Assembly: GCF_014651875.1 (NCBI RefSeq)
Contig: NZ_BMXS01000003.1
Span: 62,001 to 126,000, forward strand
Origin: Litchfieldella qijiaojingensis
GTDB lineage: Bacteria > Pseudomonadota > Gammaproteobacteria > Pseudomonadales > Halomonadaceae
DNA length: 64,000 nucleotides
Direction: 5' to 3'
The position numbers were made by a program, and so were the translations under genes. The notes beneath the pieces were generated by a model, which did no database searches, was not told where the DNA came from, and saw only the letters and a program-made list of their open reading frames with translations. Below, in pieces: positions 26,564 through 35,826 of this stretch; position 1 is the first letter of the stretch, and every line of letters begins with the position of its first letter.

Positions 26564-27706
26564 TCAGCGTCGTGCGATCCAGCGTTGCGGATCGATGGGG
26601 TCGCCATCGCGACGGACCTCGAAATACAGCGCCGGCGTGTCGCGTCCTCCGCTGATGCCCACCGCGGCGATCGTCTCTCCCTTTGCCACGGCCGCGCCAA
26701 CACTCACCGCGAAGTGCTGCAGGTGGGCGTGCAGGGTCATGATGCCGTCGCCGTGATCGATGATCAGCAGGTTGCCGAAACCGCGCATCCAATCGGCGAA
26801 CACCACGCGGCCGTCGTGCACGGCCTTGACCGGGCTGCCCTCTGCGGCATCGATCACCATGCCGTTGCGATTGACTCCTGAACCACGACCGAAGGTCGAG
26901 CTCACGCGACCTTGTACCGGCCAGGGAAGCTCGCCTTGGGTACGTTCGATGGCAGTGGAGGGTGGTGGCCGCTCGAGGCGGGCCAGTTCTTCACGCACCT
27001 GGCGCAGGATGCGCTCGGCATGTGCGCGATCCTGGTTGAGATCCTCCAGGCGTGCCTGTTCGCTGACATAGCGGGACTCCAGGTCGGCGACCAAGGCCTG
27101 TCGTTCGGCCATCCGCTCGGCCAGCTCACGGCTGCGGCGTTGCAGTTCCTCGGCCAGGGCAGCCAGGCGCTCGGCACGTTCGTCGAGAGCCGTGCGATTG
27201 GCAGCCAGGCGTTCGTCGAGCCGGGCAAGCTCGTCCAGACGCGCATTGCGTGCCCGCGAGAGGTGGTTGAGGTAGGTCTGCAGGCGATCCAGACGGGAGG
27301 GATCGTCCTGGTTGAGCAGCAGCTTGAGCTGTGGAGTCAAGCCCAGGCGATAGAGAGCGTCGAGCTGGACCTTGATCGCCTCGATCTGGTCACGACGCTC
27401 CTCCTCCAGCGACTTGCGGACCTGCTCCAACTCGTGGACCTCGTCGTCGAGCCGCCGCCGTTCGGCTTGCAGTTCGTCAAGCCGCTGGTGTGTGTCGGCC
27501 AGCGAGGTTTCTACCTCGCGCAGGGCTTCCTGGGCATCGTCGCGGGCATCACGGGTCACGCTCAAGCGCTTCGACAACGCCTCGATATCGCTGCCGATGG
27601 CATCGAGGCGTGCACGAGCCTCGCGCTCGCTCGGCTGGGCCGCCAGGGGCGGCGCCGCGAGCACTAGCATGCCCAACGCTACCCCCAGCCACAGCCGTCT
27701 ATTCAA
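26564..27706 (-). CDS. envC: EnvC-like murein hydrolase activator
   Basis: Periplasmic activator of the septal amidases AmiA/AmiB. The 380-residue protein has a signal peptide (to about residue 23, PPLAAQ), a long coiled coil (about 30-245, rich in R, E, L and A) and a C-terminal LytM/M23 domain (about 265-378). The LytM metal site is degenerate: the usual first histidine before the aspartate is missing (RNGMVIDAA), while the later HAH is present (TLHAHLQH). Loss of that site is the hallmark of EnvC/NlpD activators, which do not cut peptidoglycan themselves. It lies between gpmI and ctpA on the same strand. Confidence 0.92.
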   Translation of the reverse strand: MNRRLWLGVALGMLVLAAPPLAAQPSEREARARLDAIGSDIEALSKRLSVTRDARDDAQEALREVETSLADTHQRLDELQAERRRLDDEVHELEQVRKSLEEERRDQIEAIKVQLDALYRLGLTPQLKLLLNQDDPSRLDRLQTYLNHLSRARNARLDELARLDERLAANRTALDERAERLAALAEELQRRSRELAERMAERQALVADLESRYVSEQARLEDLNQDRAHAERILRQVREELARLERPPPSTAIERTQGELPWPVQGRVSSTFGRGSGVNRNGMVIDAAEGSPVKAVHDGRVVFADWMRGFGNLLIIDHGDGIMTLHAHLQHFAVSVGAAVAKGETIAAVGISGGRDTPALYFEVRRDGDPIDPQRWIARR

Positions 27707-27727
27707 GGATGCTCTCCGGGCGCCTGC

Positions 27728-29302
27728 TCACGAGTAGTCGATCAGTACCTGCCCGGTCATTTCCTGCGGTATCGTTTCGCTCATCATGGTCAACAGGGTC
27801 GGCGCGATGTCGCACAGGCGCCCGTCATCGCGCAACTTGGCCGCGCGCTTGCTGACATAGATCAGCGGCACCTCACAGGTCGTATGCGCCGTCTGGGGAG
27901 CGCCGGTGTCGGGGTTGACCATCTGCTCGGCGTTGCCGTGGTCGGCGGTGATCAGGCATTCGCCGCCGGCACGCTCGATGGCCTCCACCACTCGGCCGAC
28001 ACACTCGTCGACGGTCTCGATGGCCTTGACTGCGGCATCGAACTTGCCGGTGTGGCCGACCATGTCGCCATTGGCGTAGTTGCATACGATCAAGTCGTAC
28101 TTGCCGGAATCGATCGCCGCTACCAGCTTGTCGGTGACCTCGTAGGCGCTCATCTCGGGCTTCTCGTCGTAGGTCTTGACGTCCTGGGGCGAGGGAATCA
28201 GTTCGCGAGTCTCGCCGTCGAACTCCGTCTCGCGACCGCCCGAGAAGAAAAAGGTCACGTGGGCGTATTTCTCGGTCTCGGCAATGCGCAACTGGGTCTT
28301 GCCGCGCTTTTCCATGACTTCGCCGATCGTATTGTGCAGGTCCTCGGGTGGGAAGGCGGCGGGTGCCGGGATGTCGGCGGCGTACTGGGTCAGCATCACC
28401 AGCCCGTCAACGGCCAGTCGGGGGCGTGCCTGGCGCGCGAAGCCGGAGAAATCGTCCTCGACGAAGGCGCGAGTCAGCTCGCGAGCACGGTCGGCGCGGA
28501 AGTTCATGAAGATGGCGGCATCGCCGTCCTCCATGGTCACCGGTTGGCTGTCGGGGCGCACGCTGGTCGCGGCAACGAACTCGTCGGTTTCGTCGCGTTC
28601 GTAGGCGGCGGCAAGTCCGGCCACGGCGTCACCGGCCACATGCTCACCCTCGCCCTGGGTGACCAGGCGGTAGGCTTTTTCCACGCGATCCCAGCGGTTA
28701 TCGCGGTCCATGGCGTAGTAGCGCCCGATCAACGAGGCAACGAAGCCGTTGCCCTCACCGACCAGTTCGGCGAGCTTGGCATTGGCGCGTTCGATCGAGG
28801 CTTGGGCGCTCTTGGGCGCGGTGTCGCGACCGTCGAGGAAGCCGTGCACATAGATACGCTTGGCCCCTCGCTGGGCTGCTAGCTCAGCCATGGCCAGGAT
28901 GTGGTCCTCATGACTGTGCACGCCACCGGGTGACAGCAGCCCCAGCAGATGTACAGCCTTGCTCGCAGCCACGGCAGCATCGATGGGCGCGGTCAGCACC
29001 TCGTTGGTGGCCAGTTCGCCATCCTCGACTGCCTTGGTGATACGGGTGAAATCCTGGTAGACGACGCGACCGGCGCCGAGGTTCATGTGGCCGACCTCGG
29101 AGTTACCCATCTGGCCGTCGGGCAGGCCGACATACTTGCCGTCGGTATGGATCAGACTACTGGGAAAGTCGCGGGTCAGCCGGTCCATCACCGGAGTGTT
29201 GGCGGCGGCGATGGCGTTGGACTCGGTGTCTTCGTTATGGCCGTAGCCATCGAGAATGATCAACGCCACCGGGCGGGGGGCGGTGCTTTGGGCATCGGAC
29301 AT
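27728..29302 (-). CDS. gpmI: 2,3-bisphosphoglycerate-independent phosphoglycerate mutase
   Basis: Mn-dependent glycolytic enzyme interconverting 3- and 2-phosphoglycerate. The 524-residue protein has the alkaline-phosphatase-type metal site starting at ALIILDGYG, the phosphoserine in [13 protein letters not shown] (about S68), the inserted phosphotransferase domain ([17 protein letters not shown]), and the C-terminal metal ligands in [12 protein letters not shown] and ITADHGNAE. The ATG giving [11 protein letters not shown] was chosen; the 36-codon longer frame is not conserved in character. It heads the gpmI-envC-ctpA set and is divergent from the rhodanese gene. Confidence 0.96.
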   Translation of the reverse strand: MSDAQSTAPRPVALIILDGYGHNEDTESNAIAAANTPVMDRLTRDFPSSLIHTDGKYVGLPDGQMGNSEVGHMNLGAGRVVYQDFTRITKAVEDGELATNEVLTAPIDAAVAASKAVHLLGLLSPGGVHSHEDHILAMAELAAQRGAKRIYVHGFLDGRDTAPKSAQASIERANAKLAELVGEGNGFVASLIGRYYAMDRDNRWDRVEKAYRLVTQGEGEHVAGDAVAGLAAAYERDETDEFVAATSVRPDSQPVTMEDGDAAIFMNFRADRARELTRAFVEDDFSGFARQARPRLAVDGLVMLTQYAADIPAPAAFPPEDLHNTIGEVMEKRGKTQLRIAETEKYAHVTFFFSGGRETEFDGETRELIPSPQDVKTYDEKPEMSAYEVTDKLVAAIDSGKYDLIVCNYANGDMVGHTGKFDAAVKAIETVDECVGRVVEAIERAGGECLITADHGNAEQMVNPDTGAPQTAHTTCEVPLIYVSKRAAKLRDDGRLCDIAPTLLTMMSETIPQEMTGQVLIDYS

Positions 29303-29567
29303 GCTGCTTGGCCTCATGGTTAAGCATCGACAGGACCCGGCACCCAGAGAAAAATGGCCACCGGGGTCGCGACTCACGGCTCCTTGCGGCATCATATCGC
29401 ACAGCAGCACCGGGCGTCAGCCGGGGGGCCGATCGGATGCGGCCCGAGTGCTCGTGCATCGTGTATACTATGCGCCGCCCGACGCAACCGTTGCCAGGAC
29501 AGAGCCCAAAGGGTGACCCGCGCGGTTGACCCCATGTGGAGTTTTCCAACGAGAGTTATCCGGACCC

Positions 29568-29990
29568 ATGATCGATCAGTTGCTCGAATTCGTAATGAAC
29601 CACCCGTTGCTGGTGGGGGCTTTCCTGTTGGTGCTGGCCGCTTGGATCGCCTATGAAGTGATAGGCAGTAGCCGCAGTGGCGTGACCTCTAGTGAGGCCA
29701 CCCAATTGATCAATCGCGAAGACGCTGTCGTCGTCGATATTCGTGACGCGGGCGACTTCAAGGCTGGGCACATTGCCGGAGCCCGGAACATCCCCCAGAG
29801 TCGTCTCGACACTCGCCTGAACGAGCTGGAAAAGCTCAAGGACAAGCCGCTGATCGTGGTCTGCAAGCATGGCCAGGCCTCGGGCATCGCCCTGGGCAAG
29901 CTCACCAAGGCCGGTTTCGAGCGCGTGTTCAAACTCAAGGGCGGCATGACCCAATGGCAGGCGGACGGCTTGCCGCTGGTCAAGAAATGA
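29568..29990 (+). CDS. Membrane-anchored rhodanese-like protein (YibN type)
   Basis: A 140-residue protein with one N-terminal transmembrane helix (about 10-30) and a rhodanese domain (about 45-138). The active-site loop VVCKHGQASG keeps the cysteine that would carry persulfide sulfur, and the domain shows VVVDIRDAGDFKAGHIAGARNIP. It corresponds to YibN, which is usually followed by grxC and secB; here secB follows directly (45-base gap) and no glutaredoxin gene is present. YibN has been linked to the Sec translocon and YidC in E. coli, so the coupling to secB fits protein export. A TATACT -10 element occurs near 29464. Confidence 0.9.
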   Translation: MIDQLLEFVMNHPLLVGAFLLVLAAWIAYEVIGSSRSGVTSSEATQLINREDAVVVDIRDAGDFKAGHIAGARNIPQSRLDTRLNELEKLKDKPLIVVCKHGQASGIALGKLTKAGFERVFKLKGGMTQWQADGLPLVKK

Positions 29991-30035
29991 TCGCCCCCGA
30001 CACTCATTCCATTCACGACTTCAAGGATCTACAAC

Positions 30036-30542
30036 ATGGCGGAAGACAATAACCAAGGCGCAGGCGGCACGCAGGGAGCGGCATCGGACCAGCAGAAACC
30101 GCAACTGCAGTTTTCCCTGCAGCGCATCTACGTCAAGGACATCTCCTTCGAGTCGCCTAATTCGCCCCAGGTATTTCAACAGCCGTTCAAGCCCAAGGTC
30201 GGCCTCGACCTGAACACCACCAGCAGCCAGGTTGGTGACGGACTCTACGAAGTGGTGGTCAAGGTCACCGCCCAGGTGTCGCATAGCGAGACCGGCAATA
30301 CCTCCTTCCTGGTCGAGATTGAGCAGGCGGGAATGTTCCGCATCGCCGGTATCGAAGGCGAGCAACTAGAGCACACCCTGGGCGCCTTCTGCCCCAACGT
30401 GCTGTTCCCCTATGCCCGCGAATGCATCGACAACCTGGTCAACCGGGGTGGTTTCCCGCCGCTGATGCTGGCGCCGGTCAACTTCGAGGCGATGTACGCC
30501 CAGAAGAAGCGCGAGGCGGAGGGCGCCGATACCACCCAGTAA
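30036..30542 (+). CDS. secB: Protein-export chaperone SecB
   Basis: Cytoplasmic tetrameric chaperone that keeps preproteins unfolded and delivers them to SecA. The 168-residue protein has the family core FSLQRIYVKDISFESPNSP, the FLVEIEQAGMF strand, and the HTLGAFCPNVLFPYARE block with NRGGFPPLMLAPVNFEAMY at the C-terminal side. The N- and C-terminal ends are variable and acidic, as usual. It lies downstream of the YibN-like gene and 18 bases before rsmE, probably in one transcript. Confidence 0.97.
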   Translation: MAEDNNQGAGGTQGAASDQQKPQLQFSLQRIYVKDISFESPNSPQVFQQPFKPKVGLDLNTTSSQVGDGLYEVVVKVTAQVSHSETGNTSFLVEIEQAGMFRIAGIEGEQLEHTLGAFCPNVLFPYARECIDNLVNRGGFPPLMLAPVNFEAMYAQKKREAEGADTTQ

Positions 30543-30560
30543 GCAAGGCACAAAGCACCG

Positions 30561-31295
30561 ATGAGTGCCCCGCGTATCCATGTCGCCGCCGACTTCGCCG
30601 TTGGCGGCGACCTCGTTCTACCCGAAGGCGCGGCACGCCACGTCGCCTTGGTGCTGCGCCTGCGCGAGGGCGCCGAACTGACCCTGTTCGACGGTCGCGG
30701 TCAGGAAGCCCGGGCCGTTCTGGTCGAAGCTGGCCGCAAGCGCGTGGTGGTTCGCGTTGACGCGACCGAGCCCGGGATGGCCGAGTCGCCATTGGCGGTG
30801 CACCTCGGTCAGGCGGTCTCCAAGGGTGATCGCATGGACTATGCCATCCAGAAGTCCGTCGAGTTGGGCGTCGCCGACATCACTCCCCTGTATACCGAAC
30901 ATGGTGATGTACGCCTCAAGGGTGAGCGCGAAGCGAAGAAGCATGCCCACTGGCAGGCGGTCGCGGCCAGTGCCTGCGAACAGTGCGGTCGTGCCAGCGT
31001 GCCGACCATCCATCCTCCCCAGCTTCTCCTTGATTGGCTCGCCGGCCGTGACGAGCCCCTGCGCCTGGTGTTGCATCCCGCCACCGAAGGCGGTCTCGAC
31101 CGACACGCCTCGCCCTCCGCCGCCGCTCTGCTGATCGGTCCTGAAGGAGGCTTCTCCGCTCGGGAAGTCGAAGCCGCGCATGCGGCGGGCTTTTCTCGTC
31201 TATCCCTCGGTCCGCGCATCCTGCGCACCGAAACCGCTCCCGTGGTGGCTTTGACTCTGCTGCAGTATCACTTCGGCGACCTGAGCCGGCGCTGA
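30561..31295 (+). CDS. rsmE: 16S rRNA (uracil-1498 N3)-methyltransferase
   Basis: SPOUT-class methyltransferase that makes m3U1498 in 16S rRNA. The 244-residue length is normal. An N-terminal PUA-like domain (about 1-70) is followed by the knotted SAM-binding domain with KGDRMDYAIQKSVELGV, LLIGPEGGFSAREVE and LSLGPRILRTETAP, which are the signature loops. It follows secB closely. Downstream, GGCCGGG and CCCGGCC (about 31335-31365) may form a terminator stem before the convergent GYD gene. Confidence 0.95.
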   Translation: MSAPRIHVAADFAVGGDLVLPEGAARHVALVLRLREGAELTLFDGRGQEARAVLVEAGRKRVVVRVDATEPGMAESPLAVHLGQAVSKGDRMDYAIQKSVELGVADITPLYTEHGDVRLKGEREAKKHAHWQAVAASACEQCGRASVPTIHPPQLLLDWLAGRDEPLRLVLHPATEGGLDRHASPSAAALLIGPEGGFSAREVEAAHAAGFSRLSLGPRILRTETAPVVALTLLQYHFGDLSRR

Positions 31296-31379
31296 TGCTC
31301 ACCATCTTCGAAATGGTCTTGTCGCTCAAGGCCGGGACAGGAACGTCTCCCGCCCCGGCCCTGTGTGGCTTCATGGCAT

Positions 31380-31667
31380 TCACATTGCCTCAAGGAACTC
31401 CTTCCACGGCGTCGCAAGCAGCGTTTCCGTGCTGCCGTGGCCATACGAACGAATGATCATGGCCGCCCGCTCCACTTCCTTGGGATCATTGCTTTCCACT
31501 ACATCGATGACGTCGAACTGTCCCAGCGTGGCGTAGCTGTCCTTCCAATCGACACCTGGGCAACGCTCCTTGATCTTTTCCTTAACGGTCTTCGCGATCG
31601 TTTTCAATTCGGCGGGGTCCGACACCGCCGTCGGTTCCAGGCGGGTGAGAATCAGGTACGTGGCCAT
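31380..31667 (-). CDS. GYD-domain small protein
   Basis: A 95-residue protein starting MATYLILTRLEPTA, with GQFDVIDVVESNDPKEVERAAMIIR and ending in TPWKEFLEAM. This is the pattern of the GYD family (small ferredoxin-like alpha/beta proteins of unknown biochemical role). The ATG has GGGAGG eight bases upstream, and no other start is needed. It stands alone between rsmE (convergent) and a MITE-like repeat. No catalytic residues can be named. Confidence 0.85.
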   Translation of the reverse strand: MATYLILTRLEPTAVSDPAELKTIAKTVKEKIKERCPGVDWKDSYATLGQFDVIDVVESNDPKEVERAAMIIRSYGHGSTETLLATPWKEFLEAM

Positions 31668-31755
31668 AGTGGGTACCTCCCATTTCCCCGGTTCATGCGT
31701 ATGAAGAGCCTTAACCTTGTCGGATCAGGACGGGATCAGCCTCCGTGCCCGCTAG

Positions 31756-31911
31756 GGAAACACTGGCCAAATGCCTGCGCGAGTGAATCGCTGCGTTGCG
31801 CGGTGCCGAAGCGTCGGACCGGCGGATCCTCACATATACCCCATATGCTCCGGTTCCTGTGCTCCGTGCGCCTTGCGCTTCATCTCGCTCGTCGATTTGT
31901 TCAGCATTTCC
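31756..31911 (-). repeat. MITE-like dispersed repeat, copy C (lengthened)
   Basis: Starts GGAAACACTGGCCAAATG and ends TTGTTCAGCATTTCC. Interior segments such as CATATACCCCATATGCTCCG are shared with the copy at 42122 in reverse orientation. It is about 14 bases longer because of an internal insertion near 31805-31830. The flanking tetramers are CTAG and CTGG. It lies in the 439-base space between the GYD gene and folD. The next bases (31918-31940) form a separate hairpin, ATGCTTGT/ACAAGCAT. Confidence 0.75.
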
Positions 31912-32008
31912 CTGGTGATGCTTGTCCATGGAACAAGCATAGATGCTCCATCGGGCAGTGGGTTTGAGCCCTGTCGGGTTTCGTGCGGTATCCTCGAGTC
32001 GAGATGGT

Positions 32009-32132
32009 CCATCTGGACGAAGGGCCGATCATCGAGCAGGATGTGCAGCCTGCCGACGATGCGGCTAAGGCCGTGAAACTCCACCTCGAATACTGGGTTC
32101 AGCTTAATGACGACCGCACCATCCTCTTCTGA
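32009..32132 (+). pseudogene. purU: Remnant of purU (formyltetrahydrofolate deformylase) 3' end
   Basis: In the frame ending at the TGA at 32130-32132, the translation reads HLDEGPIIEQDVQPADDAAK, then [30 protein letters not shown] and the ending NDDRTILF match the C-terminal region of PurU, which in E. coli has LDEGPIIMQDV and ends GNRTIIL. About 25 residues expected between these blocks are missing, and nothing upstream of 32009 resembles PurU. So this is a decayed tail with both a 5' truncation and an internal deletion. PurU releases formate from 10-formyltetrahydrofolate, a step next to FolD in one-carbon metabolism. The remnant overlaps the first nine codons of folD in another frame. Confidence 0.75.
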
Positions 32133-33003
32133 CAAGCCACGCATCCTCGATGGCAAGCGGACAGCGATAGCCCTCGTCGACGAGGTGCGCGAGACCGTCG
32201 AACGCGAAGGGCTTACTCCGGGGCTGGCGGTAGTGCTGGTTGGCGACGATCCGGCAAGCGCCGTCTATGTGCGCAACAAGGGGCGGCGTGCCGAGGCGTG
32301 CGGCTTCCTCTCGCGCCAGTACGATCTTCCGGCCACGACCACCCAAGCGGAACTTCTGGAATTGATCGAATCGCTCAATGCCGATGCCGACATTCACGGC
32401 ATCCTCGTGCAGTTGCCATTGCCGGCGCAGATCGATGCCGACCGCGTGATTCAGGCCATCGCGCCCAACAAGGACGTCGATGGCTTCCACTACATCAACG
32501 TGGGCCGTCTGGCCACCGGCGCCATCGATGCCGCACTACTGCCCTGCACGCCCAAGGGTGCCATGCACTTGATCGAACAGGTGTTGGGGCCCGATCTCAG
32601 CGGCCAGCGAGCAGTGGTCATCGGCCGCTCCAATATCGTCGGCAAGCCGATGGCCAGCCTGCTGCTGGCGCGCAACGCCACCGTGACCGTGATACACAGC
32701 CGTACGCCGTCGCCGGCGGAGATCTGTCGCCAGGCTGACATCGTGGTCGCGGCGGTGGGCGTGCCCGGATTGGTGACCGCGGAATGGGTCAAACCGGGCG
32801 CGGTGGTAATCGACGTCGGCATCAACCGCGTCGAGGGCGAAGACGGCAAGGCGCGGCTGGTGGGGGACGTCGATTTCGAAGCCGTCGCACCGCTGGCGTC
32901 GGCCATCACCCCGGTACCGGGCGGGGTCGGTCCGATGACCATCGCCATGCTGATGCATAACACCCTTCAGGCGGCGAGACGTCAGTCAGCATCCTCCTCC
33001 TGA
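32107..33003 (+). CDS. folD: Methylenetetrahydrofolate dehydrogenase/cyclohydrolase
   Basis: Bifunctional enzyme interconverting 5,10-methylene- and 10-formyl-tetrahydrofolate. The 298-residue protein has the catalytic [13 protein letters not shown] (lysine near residue 59), [13 protein letters not shown], the NADP-binding [13 protein letters not shown] and the C-terminal PGGVGPMT motif. The only ATG near the N-terminus, giving [17 protein letters not shown], lies inside the purU remnant and has no clear ribosome site. The first residues are therefore encoded by old purU DNA read in another frame. Translation may once have been coupled to purU. Confidence 0.94.
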   Translation: MTTAPSSSDKPRILDGKRTAIALVDEVRETVEREGLTPGLAVVLVGDDPASAVYVRNKGRRAEACGFLSRQYDLPATTTQAELLELIESLNADADIHGILVQLPLPAQIDADRVIQAIAPNKDVDGFHYINVGRLATGAIDAALLPCTPKGAMHLIEQVLGPDLSGQRAVVIGRSNIVGKPMASLLLARNATVTVIHSRTPSPAEICRQADIVVAAVGVPGLVTAEWVKPGAVVIDVGINRVEGEDGKARLVGDVDFEAVAPLASAITPVPGGVGPMTIAMLMHNTLQAARRQSASSS

Positions 33004-33135
33004 TCGCAACGCCTACCGGTGAGATGGGCTATGGGCCTATCGGGTCGCAGGACGACTATCTGGGGCTGACTTGAGGCTTTGCCCGTGACGACTTCACGGT
33101 CGCATAATGGGCCGACATCTTCGCAGGAAACCACC

Positions 33136-33870
33136 ATGTCCCGGTCATTCAAGGATCACCCCACTGCTTCACGTCCTCGCGCCCCGTCTTCTGCTGGCAG
33201 TCGAGACGGTGCCGATCGCTTACCCCCGGCGCGTTATGGCGAAGTGGCCTACCTCCAGGTGGTGACGGTCAACGATACCGGCGCCTTCCTCGACTGGGGG
33301 CAGCCCAAGGATCTGTTGCTGCCCTATGGTGAGCAGCGCTTTCGGCCCGAGCCCGGCAAACGAGTGCTGGTAATGATCTACGAGGACGATCGCGGCCGAC
33401 CGGTGGCATCGCAGCGACTCGACCGTTTCATCACGGACGAAGCTTACGGCCTGGCACTGGGAGACAAGGTCGAGCTGATGATCGCCGAGCGCACCGACCT
33501 CGGGGTCAAGGCGGTGGTCGACCACCGTTTCTGGGGGCTGCTCTATCACGATGACCTGCCCCAGACGCCGCGCCGTGGCCAGCGGTTGACCGGTTATGTG
33601 AAGCGCGTGCGTGACGATGGTCGTCTGGACCTGTCGCTGCTGCCGCCGGGAGCGGCACGGCTCGACTCGGTTGGCGACAAGGTGCTCGAGACGCTGCGTA
33701 GTAACCACGGTTATCTGGCGCTCTGCGACAAGAGCCCGGCCGACGAGATCAAGGCCCGCCTGGGGGTGAGCAAAAGCGCCTTCAAGCAGGCCATCGGTCG
33801 GCTCTACAAGAAGCGTTTGATTGTCATCGAGGACGAGGGCATTCGGTTGCTTGCGGAGGGAGATGACTGA
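33136..33870 (+). CDS. S1-like RNA-binding protein (CvfB family)
   Basis: A 244-residue protein with tandem S1-type OB folds and a C-terminal winged helix. The first S1 repeat includes GEVAYLQVVTVNDTGAFLDWG and the characteristic KDLLLPYGEQ. Another shows VDHRFWGLLYHDDL and a third LTGYVKRVRDDGRLDLSL. The final part, EIKARLGVSKSAFKQAIGRLYKK, is the winged helix. This is the CvfB/YitL layout; CvfB in Staphylococcus affects virulence-gene expression and binds RNA. A basic, low-complexity N-terminal tail of about 30 residues precedes it. It lies upstream of gshB (78-base gap). The molecular target is unknown. Confidence 0.85.
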   Translation: MSRSFKDHPTASRPRAPSSAGSRDGADRLPPARYGEVAYLQVVTVNDTGAFLDWGQPKDLLLPYGEQRFRPEPGKRVLVMIYEDDRGRPVASQRLDRFITDEAYGLALGDKVELMIAERTDLGVKAVVDHRFWGLLYHDDLPQTPRRGQRLTGYVKRVRDDGRLDLSLLPPGAARLDSVGDKVLETLRSNHGYLALCDKSPADEIKARLGVSKSAFKQAIGRLYKKRLIVIEDEGIRLLAEGDD

Positions 33871-33948
33871 GCGTCCGCCTTGGTCTTCTCCTTCGCCCTG
33901 CGGCATACTGCGTTCATCAATGCCTCTTTCGTGGAAGCTCCGGATCCA

Positions 33949-34920
33949 ATGAGCAAGCTGATGAGCGAACGTGCCCTCCGGGTCGGCGTGGTGATGGATA
34001 CCATCGCCGGCATCGCCTACAAGAAGGACACCACCATGGCCATGCTATGGGCCGCCCAGGCCCGTGGCTGGTCGCTGTACTACATGGAGCAGGAGGACCT
34101 GTTCCTACAGAACGGTCGCGCCTGGAGCCGGATGTGCGAACTCGAGGCGTTTCGCGACCCCGAGCGTTGGTATGCCTTGGGCGAACCACAGAGCCGGCCG
34201 TTGGCCGAGCTCGACGTGATCCTGATGCGCAAGGACCCTCCGGTGGATAGCCACTTTCTCAACGCCGTGCATCTGCTGGGTTTCGCCGAGCGCGAGGGCG
34301 TGCTGGTGGTCAACCCCACCCGGGCGCTGCTGGAATGCAACGAGAAGCTCTTTGCCCAGCAGTTCCCCCAGTGCAGCGCGCCGACCCTGGTGTCGTGCAA
34401 CGAGAAAGTGCTGCGCGCCTTTCACGCCGAGCACGGCGATGTGATCTACAAGCCCCTGGACGGCATGGGCGGCAGCGGCATCTTCCACGTGGGCCCCGAC
34501 GGGCGCAACCTGGGCGCGGTCATCGAGACCCTCACCGAGCGCGGGCAGCGCCAGATCATGGCCCAGCGCTATCTCCCCGAGATCCGCGACGGCGACACCC
34601 GCATCCTGCTGATCGAGGGCGAGCCGGTACCCTATGGTCTGGCACGCGTGCCGATGGCCGGCGAGACGCGCGGCAACCTGGCCGCTGGCGGACGTGGCGT
34701 CAGCCGTGAGCTGACCGAACGCGATCACTGGCTGATCGAGCAGGTCAAGCCGTTGATCCAGGAGAAGGGCCTGATGTTCGTTGGCCTCGACGTGATCGGC
34801 GACTACATTACCGAGATCAATGTCACCAGCCCCACCTGCGTGCGCGAGATCGACGACCAGCGGGGCACCGATATCGCCGGCCTGCTGATGGACGCCATCG
34901 CGCGGCGTGTGTCGGCCTAG
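33949..34920 (+). CDS. gshB: Glutathione synthetase
   Basis: ATP-grasp enzyme that joins gamma-glutamylcysteine and glycine. The 323-residue protein shows VVMDTIAGIAYKKDTTMAML at the start, IYKPLDGMGGSGIF (glycine-rich ATP loop), RYLPEIRDGDTRILLI, and GLDVIGDYITEINVTSPTC with the metal-binding residues. The ATG giving MSKLMSERALRVG was chosen, though MSERALR four codons later would also fit. It begins the run gshB-tonB-yqgE-ruvX on the + strand, an order common in Pseudomonas and its relatives. Confidence 0.96.
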   Translation: MSKLMSERALRVGVVMDTIAGIAYKKDTTMAMLWAAQARGWSLYYMEQEDLFLQNGRAWSRMCELEAFRDPERWYALGEPQSRPLAELDVILMRKDPPVDSHFLNAVHLLGFAEREGVLVVNPTRALLECNEKLFAQQFPQCSAPTLVSCNEKVLRAFHAEHGDVIYKPLDGMGGSGIFHVGPDGRNLGAVIETLTERGQRQIMAQRYLPEIRDGDTRILLIEGEPVPYGLARVPMAGETRGNLAAGGRGVSRELTERDHWLIEQVKPLIQEKGLMFVGLDVIGDYITEINVTSPTCVREIDDQRGTDIAGLLMDAIARRVSA

Positions 34921-34935
34921 AAGCGGGGTGTCGCC

Positions 34936-35793
34936 ATGGTGTTGACGGTCACCCAGCCCCATCGGCAGTGGTTTGCCTGGGTGGCATCGTTGCTGCTGCA
35001 TCTGGCCCTGTTCGGGGCGGTGGCGAGCTGGTCGCTGGCACCTGAGACACCAGAACGGCGCTCCAGCCTCGACGTGATACTGGTAACACAGCCGTCGGTC
35101 GCGCCGCAGGCCGCCGAAACCGTCGCCGAGGCAAACCAACGGGCCAGTGGCGACACGACCGACGAAACGTCCGCCGAGCGTGCGGCAAGACTCGAGACAT
35201 CGGAGGTCACGGCACCCCCTGAGGCCGCTGAGCAGGTGGCCAAGGTTGAGCCGCCGGCAGCCGAATCGGCGCAGCCGGTTCCAGACGAGGCACCAAGTGC
35301 GCTTGAGTCGAGAGAGGAGTCGCCCTCGCCGCCAACGACCCAAGGTAACGGGGCGACATCTGCGGCGTCTTCCATGCGTGGGCGCGATCTGCTGGCGCAG
35401 GCTACCTCGAGTGTGCGAGAGCAGGGGTTCGATGCCAGCCGGGCGGGAGGGCTGGAGGGAGGAGCCGACAGTGCCGCTCGTCAGGCCGCCGAAGCGCGCT
35501 ATATCGACGACTGGACGCGGCGGGTCGAGGATTACGGCAATCGCTTTCATCCAGCACCGTCCCATCTCGACGGCCAGTTACGGATTCGCGTCGTGATTGG
35601 CCGGAAGGGTCAGCTACTTCAGGCCGAAGTGGTACAATCGTCAGGACATACCGAACTCGATCAGGCAGCACTAAACACCGTGCATGGTGCAGCGCCCTAC
35701 CGGCCCTTCGATCGCGGTATGGCCGGTGTGGACAGCCTGACCATCACACGTGTCTGGCGCTTCGGCAAAGGCAACAATTTCGGCGTGCAATAG
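34936..35793 (+). CDS. tonB: TonB-family energy transducer
   Basis: Inner-membrane protein that links the proton motive force (via ExbB/ExbD) to outer-membrane receptors. The 285-residue protein has one N-terminal membrane helix (about 13-35, WVASLLLHLALFGAVASWSL, containing the conserved SLLLHLALF-type histidine). A long periplasmic linker (about 45-175) is rich in E, A, P and S. The C-terminal TonB domain (about 190-285) has RIRVVIGRKGQLLQAEVVQSSGH and a YRPFDRGMAG loop. The linker lacks the usual proline-lysine repeats. It follows gshB by 15 bases, so it is a chromosomal housekeeping-type TonB rather than a receptor-linked one. Confidence 0.88.
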   Translation: MVLTVTQPHRQWFAWVASLLLHLALFGAVASWSLAPETPERRSSLDVILVTQPSVAPQAAETVAEANQRASGDTTDETSAERAARLETSEVTAPPEAAEQVAKVEPPAAESAQPVPDEAPSALESREESPSPPTTQGNGATSAASSMRGRDLLAQATSSVREQGFDASRAGGLEGGADSAARQAAEARYIDDWTRRVEDYGNRFHPAPSHLDGQLRIRVVIGRKGQLLQAEVVQSSGHTELDQAALNTVHGAAPYRPFDRGMAGVDSLTITRVWRFGKGNNFGVQ

Positions 35794-35826
35794 GGTGCAG
35801 TTCGACCCTGCCGCCCAGGGAGGCCC

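Noticed and set aside
29463-29469. GTATACT before the rhodanese gene as an operator
   Set aside because: It lacks the TTGT/ACAA arms and fits a -10 promoter element.
35130-35340. Low-complexity tract in tonB as a tandem repeat or frameshift
   Set aside because: It is a typical flexible periplasmic linker rich in Ala, Glu, Pro and Ser; the frame stays open and both ends match TonB.
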